From positions 124,001 to 188,000 of the forward strand of contig NZ_JBBHKA010000001.1 in NCBI RefSeq assembly GCF_037572775.1: a stretch of DNA of 64,000 nt, given 5' to 3'. Shown here in pieces: positions 57,034 to 64,000 of this stretch. How positions within the stretch are numbered: the first letter of the stretch is position 1; every line of letters starts with the position of its first letter. Both the position numbers and the translations under genes were made by a program. Source of the DNA: Ramlibacter sp. PS4R-6. Lineage in GTDB: Bacteria; Pseudomonadota; Gammaproteobacteria; Burkholderiales; Burkholderiaceae_C. The notes under the pieces were generated by a model that was not told the DNA's origin, did not search any database, and saw only the letters and a list, made by a program, of their open reading frames with translations.

Positions 57034-57703
57034 AGAGGATCGCGATGAGCGCACACAAGGCCCACCATTGCAGGGCGTAGCCGTAATTCCTTTCGCTGCC
57101 GGCCGCCGGGCGCGGCCAGTCGCGCAGCAGGCCTTCGGATGCAGGCGGGGCCGCCTGCAGCACGGACACCTGCGCCAGCTTCAGGCCGGTTTCGGCGCTG
57201 AATGCCGCGATGTCCAGATTTTGCCGGATCGGCCCGGTCTCCACGCCCCGGAACTCGTACAGCCGTGCCGGTGGCGGGGCGATGCGCCCGCGCAGTTCGA
57301 CGGGACCGGCCGGTGTATCGACCTTGGGTAGCTGCTCGCGCCGCTCGAAGTTCCGCGGAGCCCAGCCGCGCTGCACCAGCACGGCGGCATCGCTGCCCTC
57401 GAGCTTCAGGGGGGTGACCACGTAGAAGCCCGGCGCGCCGCGCATCTGGCGGTTGTCGAGGAACACCGTTCGCGGCGCATCCCAGGTGCCGCGCAGCACG
57501 ACGCGGCGATGCACCAGCTCCTGCGCGTTCGGCGCGGCCAGCGAGGCTTGCGCCAGTTCGGGCAGTTGCGCGCGGGCCTCGATCGCGGCCTGCGCGGCGT
57601 CGCGCTCGCGCCCGCGGCCGAGCTGCCACTGCCCGAGGGCGAAGGTCGCCGCGATCCCGGCCAGGGCCGCGGCGGTGACGAGCCAGGAACGCAGCGGCCT
57701 CAC
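56981..57703 (-). CDS. SURF1 family oxidase assembly protein
   Basis: 240 residues from a GTG at 57703. Two terminal membrane segments (LVTAAALAGIAATFALGQWQ and WWALCALIAILYVWFQFIAP) flank a periplasmic domain with the SURF1 motifs LGQWQLGRGRERDA, FLDNRQMRGAPGFYVVTPL, VLVQRGWAPRNFERREQLP and ERNYGYALQWWALC. SURF1 helps insert heme A into subunit I. It is divergent from the DUF2909 gene. Confidence 0.93.
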   Translation of the reverse strand: MRPLRSWLVTAAALAGIAATFALGQWQLGRGRERDAAQAAIEARAQLPELAQASLAAPNAQELVHRRVVLRGTWDAPRTVFLDNRQMRGAPGFYVVTPLKLEGSDAAVLVQRGWAPRNFERREQLPKVDTPAGPVELRGRIAPPPARLYEFRGVETGPIRQNLDIAAFSAETGLKLAQVSVLQAAPPASEGLLRDWPRPAAGSERNYGYALQWWALCALIAILYVWFQFIAPRRQARPAR

Positions 57704-57705
57704 GG

Positions 57706-57712
57706 GATAATC
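57706..57712. promoter_or_regulatory. -10 core between surf1 and the DUF2909 gene
   Basis: GATAATC: GATAAT on the plus strand ends seven bases before the DUF2909 ATG at 57719; on the minus strand GATTAT ends only three bases before the surf1 GTG, too close for that start, so the minus-strand use is doubtful. Confidence 0.45.
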
Positions 57713-57718
57713 GGGGCG

Positions 57719-57952
57719 ATGATCAAAGTGCTCGTCGCCGTCGCGTTCCTGGCCATCGTGGGCAGCCTGGGCTCGGCGCTGTTCTTCATGATGCGCACCG
57801 GCAAGGACGACCAGGGCGACAAGCGCCGCGGCGACAACATGGCGCGCGCGCTCGCGCTGCGCATCGGCCTGTCGGTGCTGCTGTTCGTCTGCATCCTCGT
57901 CGCCTGGAAGCTGGGCTGGATCCAGCCCACCGGGATCCCGGTCGGGAAATAA
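57719..57952 (+). CDS. Twin-transmembrane protein (DUF2909)
   Basis: 77 residues with two membrane segments (VLVAVAFLAIVGSLGSALFF and ALRIGLSVLLFVCILVAWKL) joined by a charged loop (RTGKDDQGDKRRGDNMA). The family is a small oxidase-linked twin-TM protein of unknown function. It is the only plus-strand gene inside the oxidase block, followed by a bidirectional terminator. Confidence 0.88.
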   Translation: MIKVLVAVAFLAIVGSLGSALFFMMRTGKDDQGDKRRGDNMARALALRIGLSVLLFVCILVAWKLGWIQPTGIPVGK

Positions 57953-57953
57953 C

Positions 57954-57978
57954 AAAAAAGCGCCTCGCGGCGCTTTTT
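57954..57978. terminator. Bidirectional terminator between DUF2909 gene and ctaE
   Basis: An A-run, GCGCC, loop TCGC, GGCGC, then TTTTT: symmetrical, so it can end both the plus-strand DUF2909 message and the minus-strand ctaE message. Confidence 0.9.
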
Positions 57979-57998
57979 CGTTGCGGGGCGCGGCAGCG

Positions 57999-58880
57999 TC
58001 ACAGCCAGTACACGAGGGTGTACAGGCCCAGCCACACGACGTCCACGAAGTGCCAGTACCACGCGGCGCCCTCGAAGCCGAAGTGCTTGTCGGCGGTGAA
58101 GTGGCCCTTCATCAGGCGCAGCGTGATGAAGAACAGCATCAGCATGCCGACCATCACGTGGAAGCCGTGGAAACCGGTGAGCATGAAGAAGGTGGAACCG
58201 TAGGCGCCCGAGGTGAGCTTGAGGTTCAGCTCGTGGTACGCGTGGAAGTATTCGTAGCCCTGCACGGCGACGAAGGTCGCGCCCAGTGCCACGGTGATCC
58301 ACATCCACAGGATCGTCGGGCCGCGCTTGCCTTCGCGCAGCAGGTGGTGCGCGATGGTGATGGTCACGCCCGAGGAGAGCAGCAGCGCCGTGTTGATCGT
58401 CGGCAGCCAGAACGGCGTCATCGTCTGGAAGGGCTCGATGATGTTCGCCGGCGACGCGGTGGCGCCCGGCTGCACCGTGGGCCACACGGCCTTGAAGTCG
58501 GGCCACAGCAGCGCGTTGTCGAGGCCGCCCAGTGCGGGGACCGAGTGCGCGCGCATCCACCACAGCGCCGTGAAGAAGGCGCCGAAGAACATCACCTCCG
58601 AGAAGATGAACCAGCTCATGCTCCAGCGGTAGGAGATCTCCACCTTGTGGCCGTACTGGCCCGTTTCGCTCTCGTGGATGGCGTCGCGGAACCACTGGAA
58701 CAGCACCGTGAACAGCCACAGGAAGCCGACCAGGAGCGAGTACTTCGCCCAGTCGGCGCCGTTGACCCATTCGGCGGCGCTGAAGATGATGATCAGCAGG
58801 CCGATGGAGGCCGTGACGGGATGGCGCGAGGGCGCGGGAACGAAATAGTGCGGCGCGGCGCCGCCGGTGTTGGAACTCAT
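57999..58880 (-). CDS. ctaE: Cytochrome c oxidase subunit III
   Basis: 293 residues, seven membrane segments. It starts with HYFVPAPSRHPVTASIGLLI, with WFRDAIHESETGQYGHKVEI, WFIFSEVMFFGAFFTALWWM, and HGFHVMVGMLMLFFITLRLM. It carries the insertion between segments typical of proteobacterial caa3/aa3 oxidases. It is separated from the DUF2970 gene by 39 bases and closes the structural operon on the minus strand. Confidence 0.97.
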   Translation of the reverse strand: MSSNTGGAAPHYFVPAPSRHPVTASIGLLIIIFSAAEWVNGADWAKYSLLVGFLWLFTVLFQWFRDAIHESETGQYGHKVEISYRWSMSWFIFSEVMFFGAFFTALWWMRAHSVPALGGLDNALLWPDFKAVWPTVQPGATASPANIIEPFQTMTPFWLPTINTALLLSSGVTITIAHHLLREGKRGPTILWMWITVALGATFVAVQGYEYFHAYHELNLKLTSGAYGSTFFMLTGFHGFHVMVGMLMLFFITLRLMKGHFTADKHFGFEGAAWYWHFVDVVWLGLYTLVYWL

Positions 58881-58919
58881 CTTGTCCTCGACTCTCTTGT
58901 TTTCTTCAAATCTCTTGCG

Positions 58920-59102
58920 TTATTTCGCGACCCAGTGCACCAGCGTCACCAGGCCCGCCACGAACAGCGCCACCAGCACGAACGCCACCGCGATCACCGC
59001 GAAGGGGTTCAGCCGCCCGGCCATGTCCTGCTCCAGCTCCGAGCGCTTGCGGATGCCGATGAAGGACCACAGCACCGCCTTGATCGTCTGCGGCACGTTC
59101 AT
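58920..59102 (-). CDS. DUF2970 small membrane protein
   Basis: 60 residues from the ATG at 59102, which overlaps the ctaG stop (ATGA). The N-terminus TIKAVLWSFIGIRKRSELEQ is followed by one membrane segment (PFAVIAVAFVLVALFVAGLV). DUF2970 genes sit between ctaG and ctaE in Burkholderiales oxidase operons; the role is unknown. Confidence 0.88.
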   Translation of the reverse strand: MNVPQTIKAVLWSFIGIRKRSELEQDMAGRLNPFAVIAVAFVLVALFVAGLVTLVHWVAK

Positions 59103-59686
59103 GACGCACGGCCACCCCCAGTGACCAGCGAGGCGCCTTGCGGCGCGGGGGGCACCTGGCTGCCCACCTCGAAGAAGGTGTACGACAGCGTGATGGTGGT
59201 GACGTCCTTCGACAGCTTGGGGTCGATGACGAACGCCACCGGCCACTGCTTCGATTCACCCGGCTCCAGCGTGTACTGCTTGAAGCAGAAGCACTCGACC
59301 TTGTTGAAGTGGCTCGCGGCCTGGTGCGGCGCGTAGCTGGGGATGGCCTGCGCCGACATGCGGCGGTTCTGCACGTTGCGGAACTCGTACATCACCGTGG
59401 CGAGCTCGCCCGGGTGCACCTGCACCGAGCGCTGCGCGGGCTTGAACTCCCAGGGGCCGCGCGCGTTGGCGTCGAACTCCACCGTGATCGTGCGCGTGGT
59501 GTCGACCTGCGAATTGGGCTGTGCGCGCGAGGTGCCGGGCACTTCCTTCTCGCCCAGCGCCAGGATGTTGATGCCCGTCACCTCGCAGATGTGCTTGTAG
59601 ATGGGCACCAGCGCGTAGCCGAACGCGAACATGCCGGCGGCGACCACCGCCAGTTTCTTGAACATCTTCGCGTTGTCGGCGGCCAT
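59099..59686 (-). CDS. ctaG: Cytochrome c oxidase assembly protein CtaG (Cox11)
   Basis: 195 residues: one N-terminal membrane anchor (LAVVAAGMFAFGYALVPIYK) and an immunoglobulin-like periplasmic domain. The copper-binding C-F-C motif is in FNKVECFCFKQYTLEPGESK. It delivers copper to the CuB site of subunit I. The start overlaps the stop of the 36-residue gene upstream. Confidence 0.96.
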   Translation of the reverse strand: MAADNAKMFKKLAVVAAGMFAFGYALVPIYKHICEVTGINILALGEKEVPGTSRAQPNSQVDTTRTITVEFDANARGPWEFKPAQRSVQVHPGELATVMYEFRNVQNRRMSAQAIPSYAPHQAASHFNKVECFCFKQYTLEPGESKQWPVAFVIDPKLSKDVTTITLSYTFFEVGSQVPPAPQGASLVTGGGRAS

Positions 59687-59796
59687 CAGCGACCCAGCAG
59701 GAACATCTTGGCGACGAAGCCGATGAAGAAGACGCCCGCGATCGACGCCAGGATCAGCGCCAGCCGCAGGTTCGACTTCTTCTGGTCGGGTGTCAT
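59686..59796 (-). CDS. 36-residue cytochrome oxidase small assembly protein
   Basis: A short gene between ctaD and ctaG: a charged start (MTPDQKKSNLRLAL) and one membrane segment (ILASIAGVFFIGFVAKMFLL). Its ATG overlaps the ctaD stop (ATGA) and its stop overlaps the ctaG ATG (TGATG), so it is clearly translated as part of the chain. It is easily missed by gene callers. Homologues are named cytochrome oxidase small assembly protein. Confidence 0.85.
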   Translation of the reverse strand: MTPDQKKSNLRLALILASIAGVFFIGFVAKMFLLGR

Positions 59797-61430
59797 CCGA
59801 TCACCTTGGTGGCGGCGGCGTTCAGGCGCGGCGGCGTCTCGAAGGTGTGGAAGGGCGCCGGCGACGGCACTTCCCACTCCAGGCCTTCGGCGCCCGCGCC
59901 GTCCGGGTCGTTCCAGGGGCGCTGGCCGGCCGGCTGGCCCTTGCCGCGCATCACCGGCAGCACCACGGCGAAGAAGAAGTACACCTGCGCCAGGCCGAAG
60001 CCGAAGGCACCGATGGACGCCCACATGTTGAAGTCGGCGAACTGCATCGGGTAGTCGGCGTAGCGGCGCGGCATGCCGGCCAGGCCCAGGAAGTGCATCG
60101 GGAAGAAGGTGACGTTGAACGCGATCAGCGACCACCAGAAGTGGATCTTGCCGGCCGTCTCGTTGTACATCACGCCCGTCCACTTGGGCGCCCAGTAGTA
60201 GAAGCCGGCGAACATGGCGTACAGCGAGCCCGCCACCAGCACGTAGTGGAAGTGCGCCACCACGTAGTAGGTGTCCTGCAGCAGCAGGTCGATCGGCGCC
60301 ATCGCGAGGATCAGCCCCGTGAAACCGCCCATCGTGAACACGAAGATGAAGCCCACCGCGAACAGCATGGGCGTCTCGAAGGTCATCGAGCCCTGCCACA
60401 TGGTGGCGATCCAGTTGAAGATCTTCACCGCCGTAGGCACCGCGATCAGCATCGTGGCGTACATGAAGAACAGCTGGCCCGTCACCGGCATGCCGGTCGT
60501 GAACATGTGGTGCGCCCACACGATGAACGACAGGATCGCGATGGAAGACGTGGCGTACACCATCGACGCGTAGCCGAACAGGCGCTTGCGCGAGAACGCG
60601 GGCACGACCTGGCTGATGATGCCGAAGGCCGGCAAGATCATGATGTAGACCTCGGGGTGGCCGAAGAACCAGAAGATGTGCTGGTACATCACCGGGTCGC
60701 CGCCGCCGGCGGGGTTGAAGAACGTCGTGCCGAAGTGGCGGTCGGTCAGCGTCATCGTGATGGCGCCGGCGAGCACCGGCATCACGGCGATCAGCAGGTA
60801 GGCGGTGATGAGCCACGTCCAGCAGAACATCGGCATCTTCATCAGCGTCATGCCGGGCGCGCGCATGTTCAGGATGGTGACGATGATGTTGATCGAGCCC
60901 ATGATCGAGCTGGCGCCCAGCACGTGCAGCGCGAAGATCGCCGCATCCATCGACGGGCCCATCTGCAGCGTGAGCGGCGCGTAGATCGTCCAGCCGGCCG
61001 CGGGGGCGCCGCCGGGCATGAAGAACGAGCCCACCAGCATGATGCCCGCGGGGATCACCAGCCAGAAGCTGAAGTTGTTCATGCGCGCGAAGGCCATGTC
61101 GGGCGCGCCGATCTGCAGCGGCACCATCCAGTTCGCGAAGCCCACGAAGGCCGGCATGATCGCGCCGAACACCATGATCAGGCCGTGCATGGTGGTGAGC
61201 TGGTTGAACAGCTCGGGGTTGACCAGCTGCAGGCCGGGCTGGAACAGCTCGGCGCGGATCAGGAGCGCCAGCACGCCGCCCACCATCAGCATGGTGAAGG
61301 CGAACAGCAGGTACAGCGTGCCGATGTCCTTGTGGTTCGTGGCGAACACCCAGCGCCGCCAGCCCGTGGGCGCGTGGTGGTCGTGGTGCTCGTCGTGGGC
61401 GTGATCGTGGTGGTCCAGAACTGCGCTCAT
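59793..61430 (-). CDS. ctaD: Cytochrome c oxidase subunit I
   Basis: 545 residues, twelve membrane segments. Heme and CuB ligands are visible in TMHGLIMVFGAIMPAF, WFFGHPEVYIMILPAFGIIS, IVWAHHMFTTGMPVTG, and VVAHFHYVLVAGSLYAMF. The K-channel tyrosine follows HPEVY. The N-terminus is unusually His/Asp-rich (VLDHHDHAHDEHHDHHAPTG) before the standard WVFATNHKDIGTLY. It is transcribed after ctaC, 30 bases downstream. Confidence 0.98.
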   Translation of the reverse strand: MSAVLDHHDHAHDEHHDHHAPTGWRRWVFATNHKDIGTLYLLFAFTMLMVGGVLALLIRAELFQPGLQLVNPELFNQLTTMHGLIMVFGAIMPAFVGFANWMVPLQIGAPDMAFARMNNFSFWLVIPAGIMLVGSFFMPGGAPAAGWTIYAPLTLQMGPSMDAAIFALHVLGASSIMGSINIIVTILNMRAPGMTLMKMPMFCWTWLITAYLLIAVMPVLAGAITMTLTDRHFGTTFFNPAGGGDPVMYQHIFWFFGHPEVYIMILPAFGIISQVVPAFSRKRLFGYASMVYATSSIAILSFIVWAHHMFTTGMPVTGQLFFMYATMLIAVPTAVKIFNWIATMWQGSMTFETPMLFAVGFIFVFTMGGFTGLILAMAPIDLLLQDTYYVVAHFHYVLVAGSLYAMFAGFYYWAPKWTGVMYNETAGKIHFWWSLIAFNVTFFPMHFLGLAGMPRRYADYPMQFADFNMWASIGAFGFGLAQVYFFFAVVLPVMRGKGQPAGQRPWNDPDGAGAEGLEWEVPSPAPFHTFETPPRLNAAATKVIG

Positions 61431-61460
61431 CTTGTGATCCTCTTGTTCCTCTGCCCGTGT

Positions 61461-62618
61461 TTACTTGCCGCGCTGCGCGAGCACTTCCGACGGCTGCACC
61501 AGCTGGCCGGTCTTGTTGGACCAGCTGTTCTTGGTGTACGTGACGACGGCGGCGATGTCGGTGTCCGACAGCTGCTTCCACGCCGGCATGGCGTTGCGGC
61601 CGTTGAGCACGACGTGCAGCTGCTTGGCCTTGTCGGCGTCCTTCACGAGGGCCGAGCCGTCCAGCGCCGGGAAGGCGGCGACGCCCTTGCCGTTGGGCTG
61701 GTGGCAGGCCGCGCAGTTGGCGTTGTAGACCTTCTCGCCGCGGGCCGTGATGTCGGCCAGGGTCCAGACCTTGTTCGGGTCGTCGGCCTTGGCGGCCACC
61801 TTCTTCTGTTCGCCGGCCACCCACGCGGTGTAGTCGGCCGCCGACAGCACCTTCACGTGGATCGGCATGTAGGCGTGCTCCTTGCCGCACAGCTCGTAGC
61901 ACTGGCCGTAGAAGTCGCCGGTCTTCTCGCTGCGGAACCAGGTGTCGCGCACGAAGCCGGGGATAGCGTCCTGCTTGACGCCGAAGGCCGGGATGCCCCA
62001 CGCGTGGATCACGTCGTTGGCGGTGGTGATGATGCGGACCTTCTTGTTCACCGGCACCACCAGCGGGTTGTCGACCTTGAGCAGGTAGTTGTCCGGCACG
62101 TCGCCCTTGGCGCCGTCGTTGGAGATCTCGCGGTGCGTGGCGTCCAGCGTGGACAGGAACGACAGGCCCTCGCCCTCGCCCTTGAGGTAGTCGTAGCCCC
62201 ACTTCCACTGGTAGCCCGTGGCCTTGATGGTGAGGTCGGCGTTGCTGGTGTCCTTGGACGCGACCAGCACCTTGGTGGCGGGCAGCGCCATGCCGATCAC
62301 GATCAGGAACGGGATGATGGTCCAGATCACTTCGACCGTCACCGACTCGTGGAAGTTGGCGGCCGGGTGGCCCACCGACTTGCGGTGCTTCCAGATGGAA
62401 TAGAACATCACCGAGAACACCGCGATGAAGATCACCGTGCAGGCGATCAGCATGAACCAGTGGAGCCAGGCCTGCTCGACGGCGATGCGCGTCGCGGCCG
62501 CATGCAGGTTCAGCTGGCGCACCGCGGGGCCGCCGGGCAGGTCGTTGACGGCATGCGCCGCGGGAACGATGCCCGCGGCCAGCATCAGCAGGGCCAGCTT
62601 GGTGGAAATGCTCTTCAT
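61461..62618 (-). CDS. ctaC: Cytochrome c oxidase subunit II with fused cytochrome c (caa3 type)
   Basis: 385 residues: signal peptide (STKLALLMLAAGIVPAAHA), two membrane segments, the cupredoxin CuA domain with CYELCGKEHAYMPIHV, and a C-terminal cytochrome c with heme motif NCAACHQPNGKG and the distal methionine in GRNAMPAWKQLSD. The fused heme makes this a caa3-type oxidase able to accept electrons directly from the bc1 complex or a soluble cytochrome c. It is the first structural gene of the operon. Confidence 0.97.
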   Translation of the reverse strand: MKSISTKLALLMLAAGIVPAAHAVNDLPGGPAVRQLNLHAAATRIAVEQAWLHWFMLIACTVIFIAVFSVMFYSIWKHRKSVGHPAANFHESVTVEVIWTIIPFLIVIGMALPATKVLVASKDTSNADLTIKATGYQWKWGYDYLKGEGEGLSFLSTLDATHREISNDGAKGDVPDNYLLKVDNPLVVPVNKKVRIITTANDVIHAWGIPAFGVKQDAIPGFVRDTWFRSEKTGDFYGQCYELCGKEHAYMPIHVKVLSAADYTAWVAGEQKKVAAKADDPNKVWTLADITARGEKVYNANCAACHQPNGKGVAAFPALDGSALVKDADKAKQLHVVLNGRNAMPAWKQLSDTDIAAVVTYTKNSWSNKTGQLVQPSEVLAQRGK

Positions 62619-62661
62619 GGTTGTGGTCGTTTGCTTTCGATTCGTTTTCTTGTCCGCGCCC

Positions 62662-63138
62662 TCAGGCTTCCCGCAAGGCCCTGCGGATCTCCTGCGCCAG
62701 CACCGGCCGCAGCTCGGGGCGCACGAAGCGCCCCACGTTCACGCGCCGCCCCTGGCCCGACAGCTCGATCAGCGAGCGGTCGTCGGCCACCGGCTCCACG
62801 CGCACCCAGTCGCGGTTGAATTCCGCGCGCTGCAGGTGCCCGGCGCTCTCGAACTCGACCACCAGCTGGCGGCCCTTCAGCGAAATCTTCTCCCCGTCGG
62901 TGGCGTGCCGCGCATACGCGAGGAACGCCAGGCCCACCGCCGCCAGCTCCAGCCAGGCAAAGGGCATCACCAGCACGGCGCCCATGGCCCAGAACATGCC
63001 CGCGATGCCCAGCGACAGCACGCACAGCGATGCATAGAGCCAGCCCAGCTGCTGCGGGGTCACCGAGCAGTTGCGCTTGAGGAACCAGTACACAGCCTGG
63101 CCCTGCACGGTGGCGAAACGAAAGACCGGTTTCGGCAC
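62662..63138 (-). CDS. DUF2244 membrane protein
   Basis: 158 residues from a GTG at 63138 (no ATG in frame near the start). Two membrane segments (LGWLYASLCVLSLGIAGMFW, VLVMPFAWLELAAVGLAFLA) precede a cytoplasmic domain of mixed strands (GRQLVVEFESAGHLQRAEFN, GQGRRVNVGRFVRPELRPVL). The function is unknown; the gene regularly precedes ctaC in related genomes. It lies 43 bases upstream of ctaC. Confidence 0.85.
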   Translation of the reverse strand: MPKPVFRFATVQGQAVYWFLKRNCSVTPQQLGWLYASLCVLSLGIAGMFWAMGAVLVMPFAWLELAAVGLAFLAYARHATDGEKISLKGRQLVVEFESAGHLQRAEFNRDWVRVEPVADDRSLIELSGQGRRVNVGRFVRPELRPVLAQEIRRALREA

Positions 63139-63226
63139 GGGTAAGGTTGGTCAGTGGCGGGGGTCGGAAATCAACCAGCCATTGTAGCGGCAGCGAAAGG
63201 GGCATTTCCCTGCGGCGGCGGGGCAT

Positions 63227-64000
63227 TCAGCCCGGCTTGCGGCCCGATCGCAGCAAGGCTTGCATGTCCTTGACGGAAATGGCGCTCTGGTCGGCCATGC
63301 GCATGCGCGGCGCGGGCTTGAGCGCATGGCCGTAGACGATCTCGAAGGTGAGCGCCAGCCCTCCTTCGGGCCCTCGCAGCGAGCGCGCGGCCTCGTCGTG
63401 CAGCCGCTGGCGCCAACCCCGGCCCCGCAAGGCCTGGAAACGCGAACGATGCAGGTTGGCGCCCAGCTCGCGCAGCTCGGTCAGCATGCGCTCAGGGGTG
63501 GGCCAGGTGAGCGTGATGCGCTCCATGTCCATCACGGGCTCGGCGAAGCCGCAGTGCACCAGCATGTCGCCCCAGTCGTGCATGTCGGTGAATTCGTGCG
63601 CCGGCGGCGGCCAGCCCTGCGCCGCGTACAGCGTGCGCAGCTCGCGCAAGGTGTCCGGGCCGAAGCAGGAGAACATCAGGAAGCCGTCGGTGGCCAGCGC
63701 CCGGTGCCACTGCGCGATCAGCGCCTGCGGGTCGGCGGCCATGTGCAGCGCCATGTTGGCCCACAGCATCTGCACGCCGCCCTCCGGTGCGTCGCCGTGA
63801 TGGACCGGTGCCGCGTTGATCTTCCACCATGGGTTTGCCAGTGCCTTCCGCGCCACGTCGGCCCGCCGAGCCTCGTGCTCGGCGACCCAGCGCTGCGCCT
63901 TCGGGTAGCGGGCTGCGACGGCGCGGTGGGCCTCGATGCCGCCGCGCACCGGCTCCCAGTCGGCCCAGGCTTGCGGCGCGAGGCGGATCCATTCCAGCCG
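63227..64000 (-). CDS. BioC-like SAM-dependent methyltransferase, 3' part; cut by window edge
   Basis: 258 codons remain open to the right edge, so the true start is outside the window. Segments: RLEWIRLAPQAWADWEPVRG, WWKINAAPVHHGDAPEGGVQ, MLWANMALHMAADPQALIAQ, FLMFSCFGPDTLRELRTLYA. The post-SAM motifs fit the BioC/malonyl-ACP methyltransferase family; the SAM-binding glycine loop itself is degenerate or lies further upstream. It might act in biotin synthesis, but no other bio gene is visible. The gap 63139-63226 holds only the DUF2244 promoter region. Confidence 0.75.
   Translation of the reverse strand, partial: RLEWIRLAPQAWADWEPVRGGIEAHRAVAARYPKAQRWVAEHEARRADVARKALANPWWKINAAPVHHGDAPEGGVQMLWANMALHMAADPQALIAQWHRALATDGFLMFSCFGPDTLRELRTLYAAQGWPPPAHEFTDMHDWGDMLVHCGFAEPVMDMERITLTWPTPERMLTELRELGANLHRSRFQALRGRGWRQRLHDEAARSLRGPEGGLALTFEIVYGHALKPAPRMRMADQSAISVKDMQALLRSGRKPG

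Noticed and set aside
59790..62819. 1009-codon open frame on the plus strand across ctaD and ctaC
   Set aside because: His/Arg/Val-rich shadow of two unmistakable oxidase subunits on the other strand.

Overview
The window looks like a high-GC betaproteobacterial chromosome of the order Burkholderiales, most likely family Comamonadaceae (Ramlibacter/Variovorax-like). This rests on three stand-alone tripartite-tricarboxylate (Bug-type) receptors, the gene order TPR-lolB-ispE-tRNA-Gln-prs-rplY-pth, the pair coaD-rsmD next to two M16 peptidases and ftsY, a caa3-type cytochrome oxidase operon with the Comamonadaceae small genes (DUF2909, DUF2970, a 36-residue assembly peptide), and a senABC selenoneine cluster of the kind described in Variovorax. 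I see no plasmid, phage, insertion sequence or CRISPR array. No intergenic gap exceeds about 220 bases.

Region by region: 1-4.4 kb holds a partial LuxR-type regulator, a GT4 glycosyltransferase, a DUF962 membrane protein, a DUF4214 protein and a periplasmic cupin. 4.4-12 kb is a hydroxy-dicarboxylate block: Bug receptor, MmgE/PrpD protein and D-tartrate dehydratase (tarD) on the plus strand, then a MerR regulator divergent from an HDH-type cupin oxygenase, then tartrate/D-malate dehydrogenase (ttuC) plus a second Bug receptor divergent from a LysR regulator. 12-13.8 kb is a small islet with a DUF3800 gene beside a tRNA read as tRNA-Ile2(CAT). 13.8-28.4 kb is core: hrcA, nadK-recN-rapZ, mutY-dynamin GTPase-mutM, TPR-lolB-ispE-tRNA-Gln-prs-rplY-pth and a ferredoxin. 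28.4-36.8 kb is one long plus-strand run: oligopeptide ABC transporter, amidase, TPR38-like protein and alpha/beta hydrolase. It appears to separate the ferredoxin from coaD. 36.8-42 kb is coaD, rsmD, two M16 peptidases and ftsY. 42-43.8 kb is a transglutaminase followed by a MerT/MerP-like pair. 43.8-47.5 kb carries a TlpA-like thioredoxin and the selenoneine genes senA, senB and senC/selD. 47.5-53.7 kb holds cutA, a second DUF962 gene, an unknown gene, rpoH behind a perfect CIRCE element, a 7TMR-DISM protein with a degenerate GGDEF motif, a third Bug receptor and a HEAT-repeat protein. 53.7-64 kb is the full cytochrome c oxidase assembly and structural set, ending in DUF2244 and a partial BioC-like methyltransferase.

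How the genes fit together: tarD and ttuC both feed tartrate-type acids into central metabolism, with uptake presumably through Bug receptors and TctAB encoded elsewhere. SenC makes selenophosphate, SenB makes a selenosugar, and SenA joins selenium to hercynine; the hercynine methyltransferase is not in the window. HrcA (14 kb) very likely represses rpoH (49 kb) through CIRCE. The oxidase block encodes subunits I-III, heme A synthesis (CtaA, CtaB), copper delivery (CtaG, Sco, a Sco-like protein) and SURF1.

A recurring theme is start codons 6-10 bases downstream of a -10-like hexamer with no ribosome binding site. This suggests many leaderless transcripts, several of them in divergent pairs that share one AT core.
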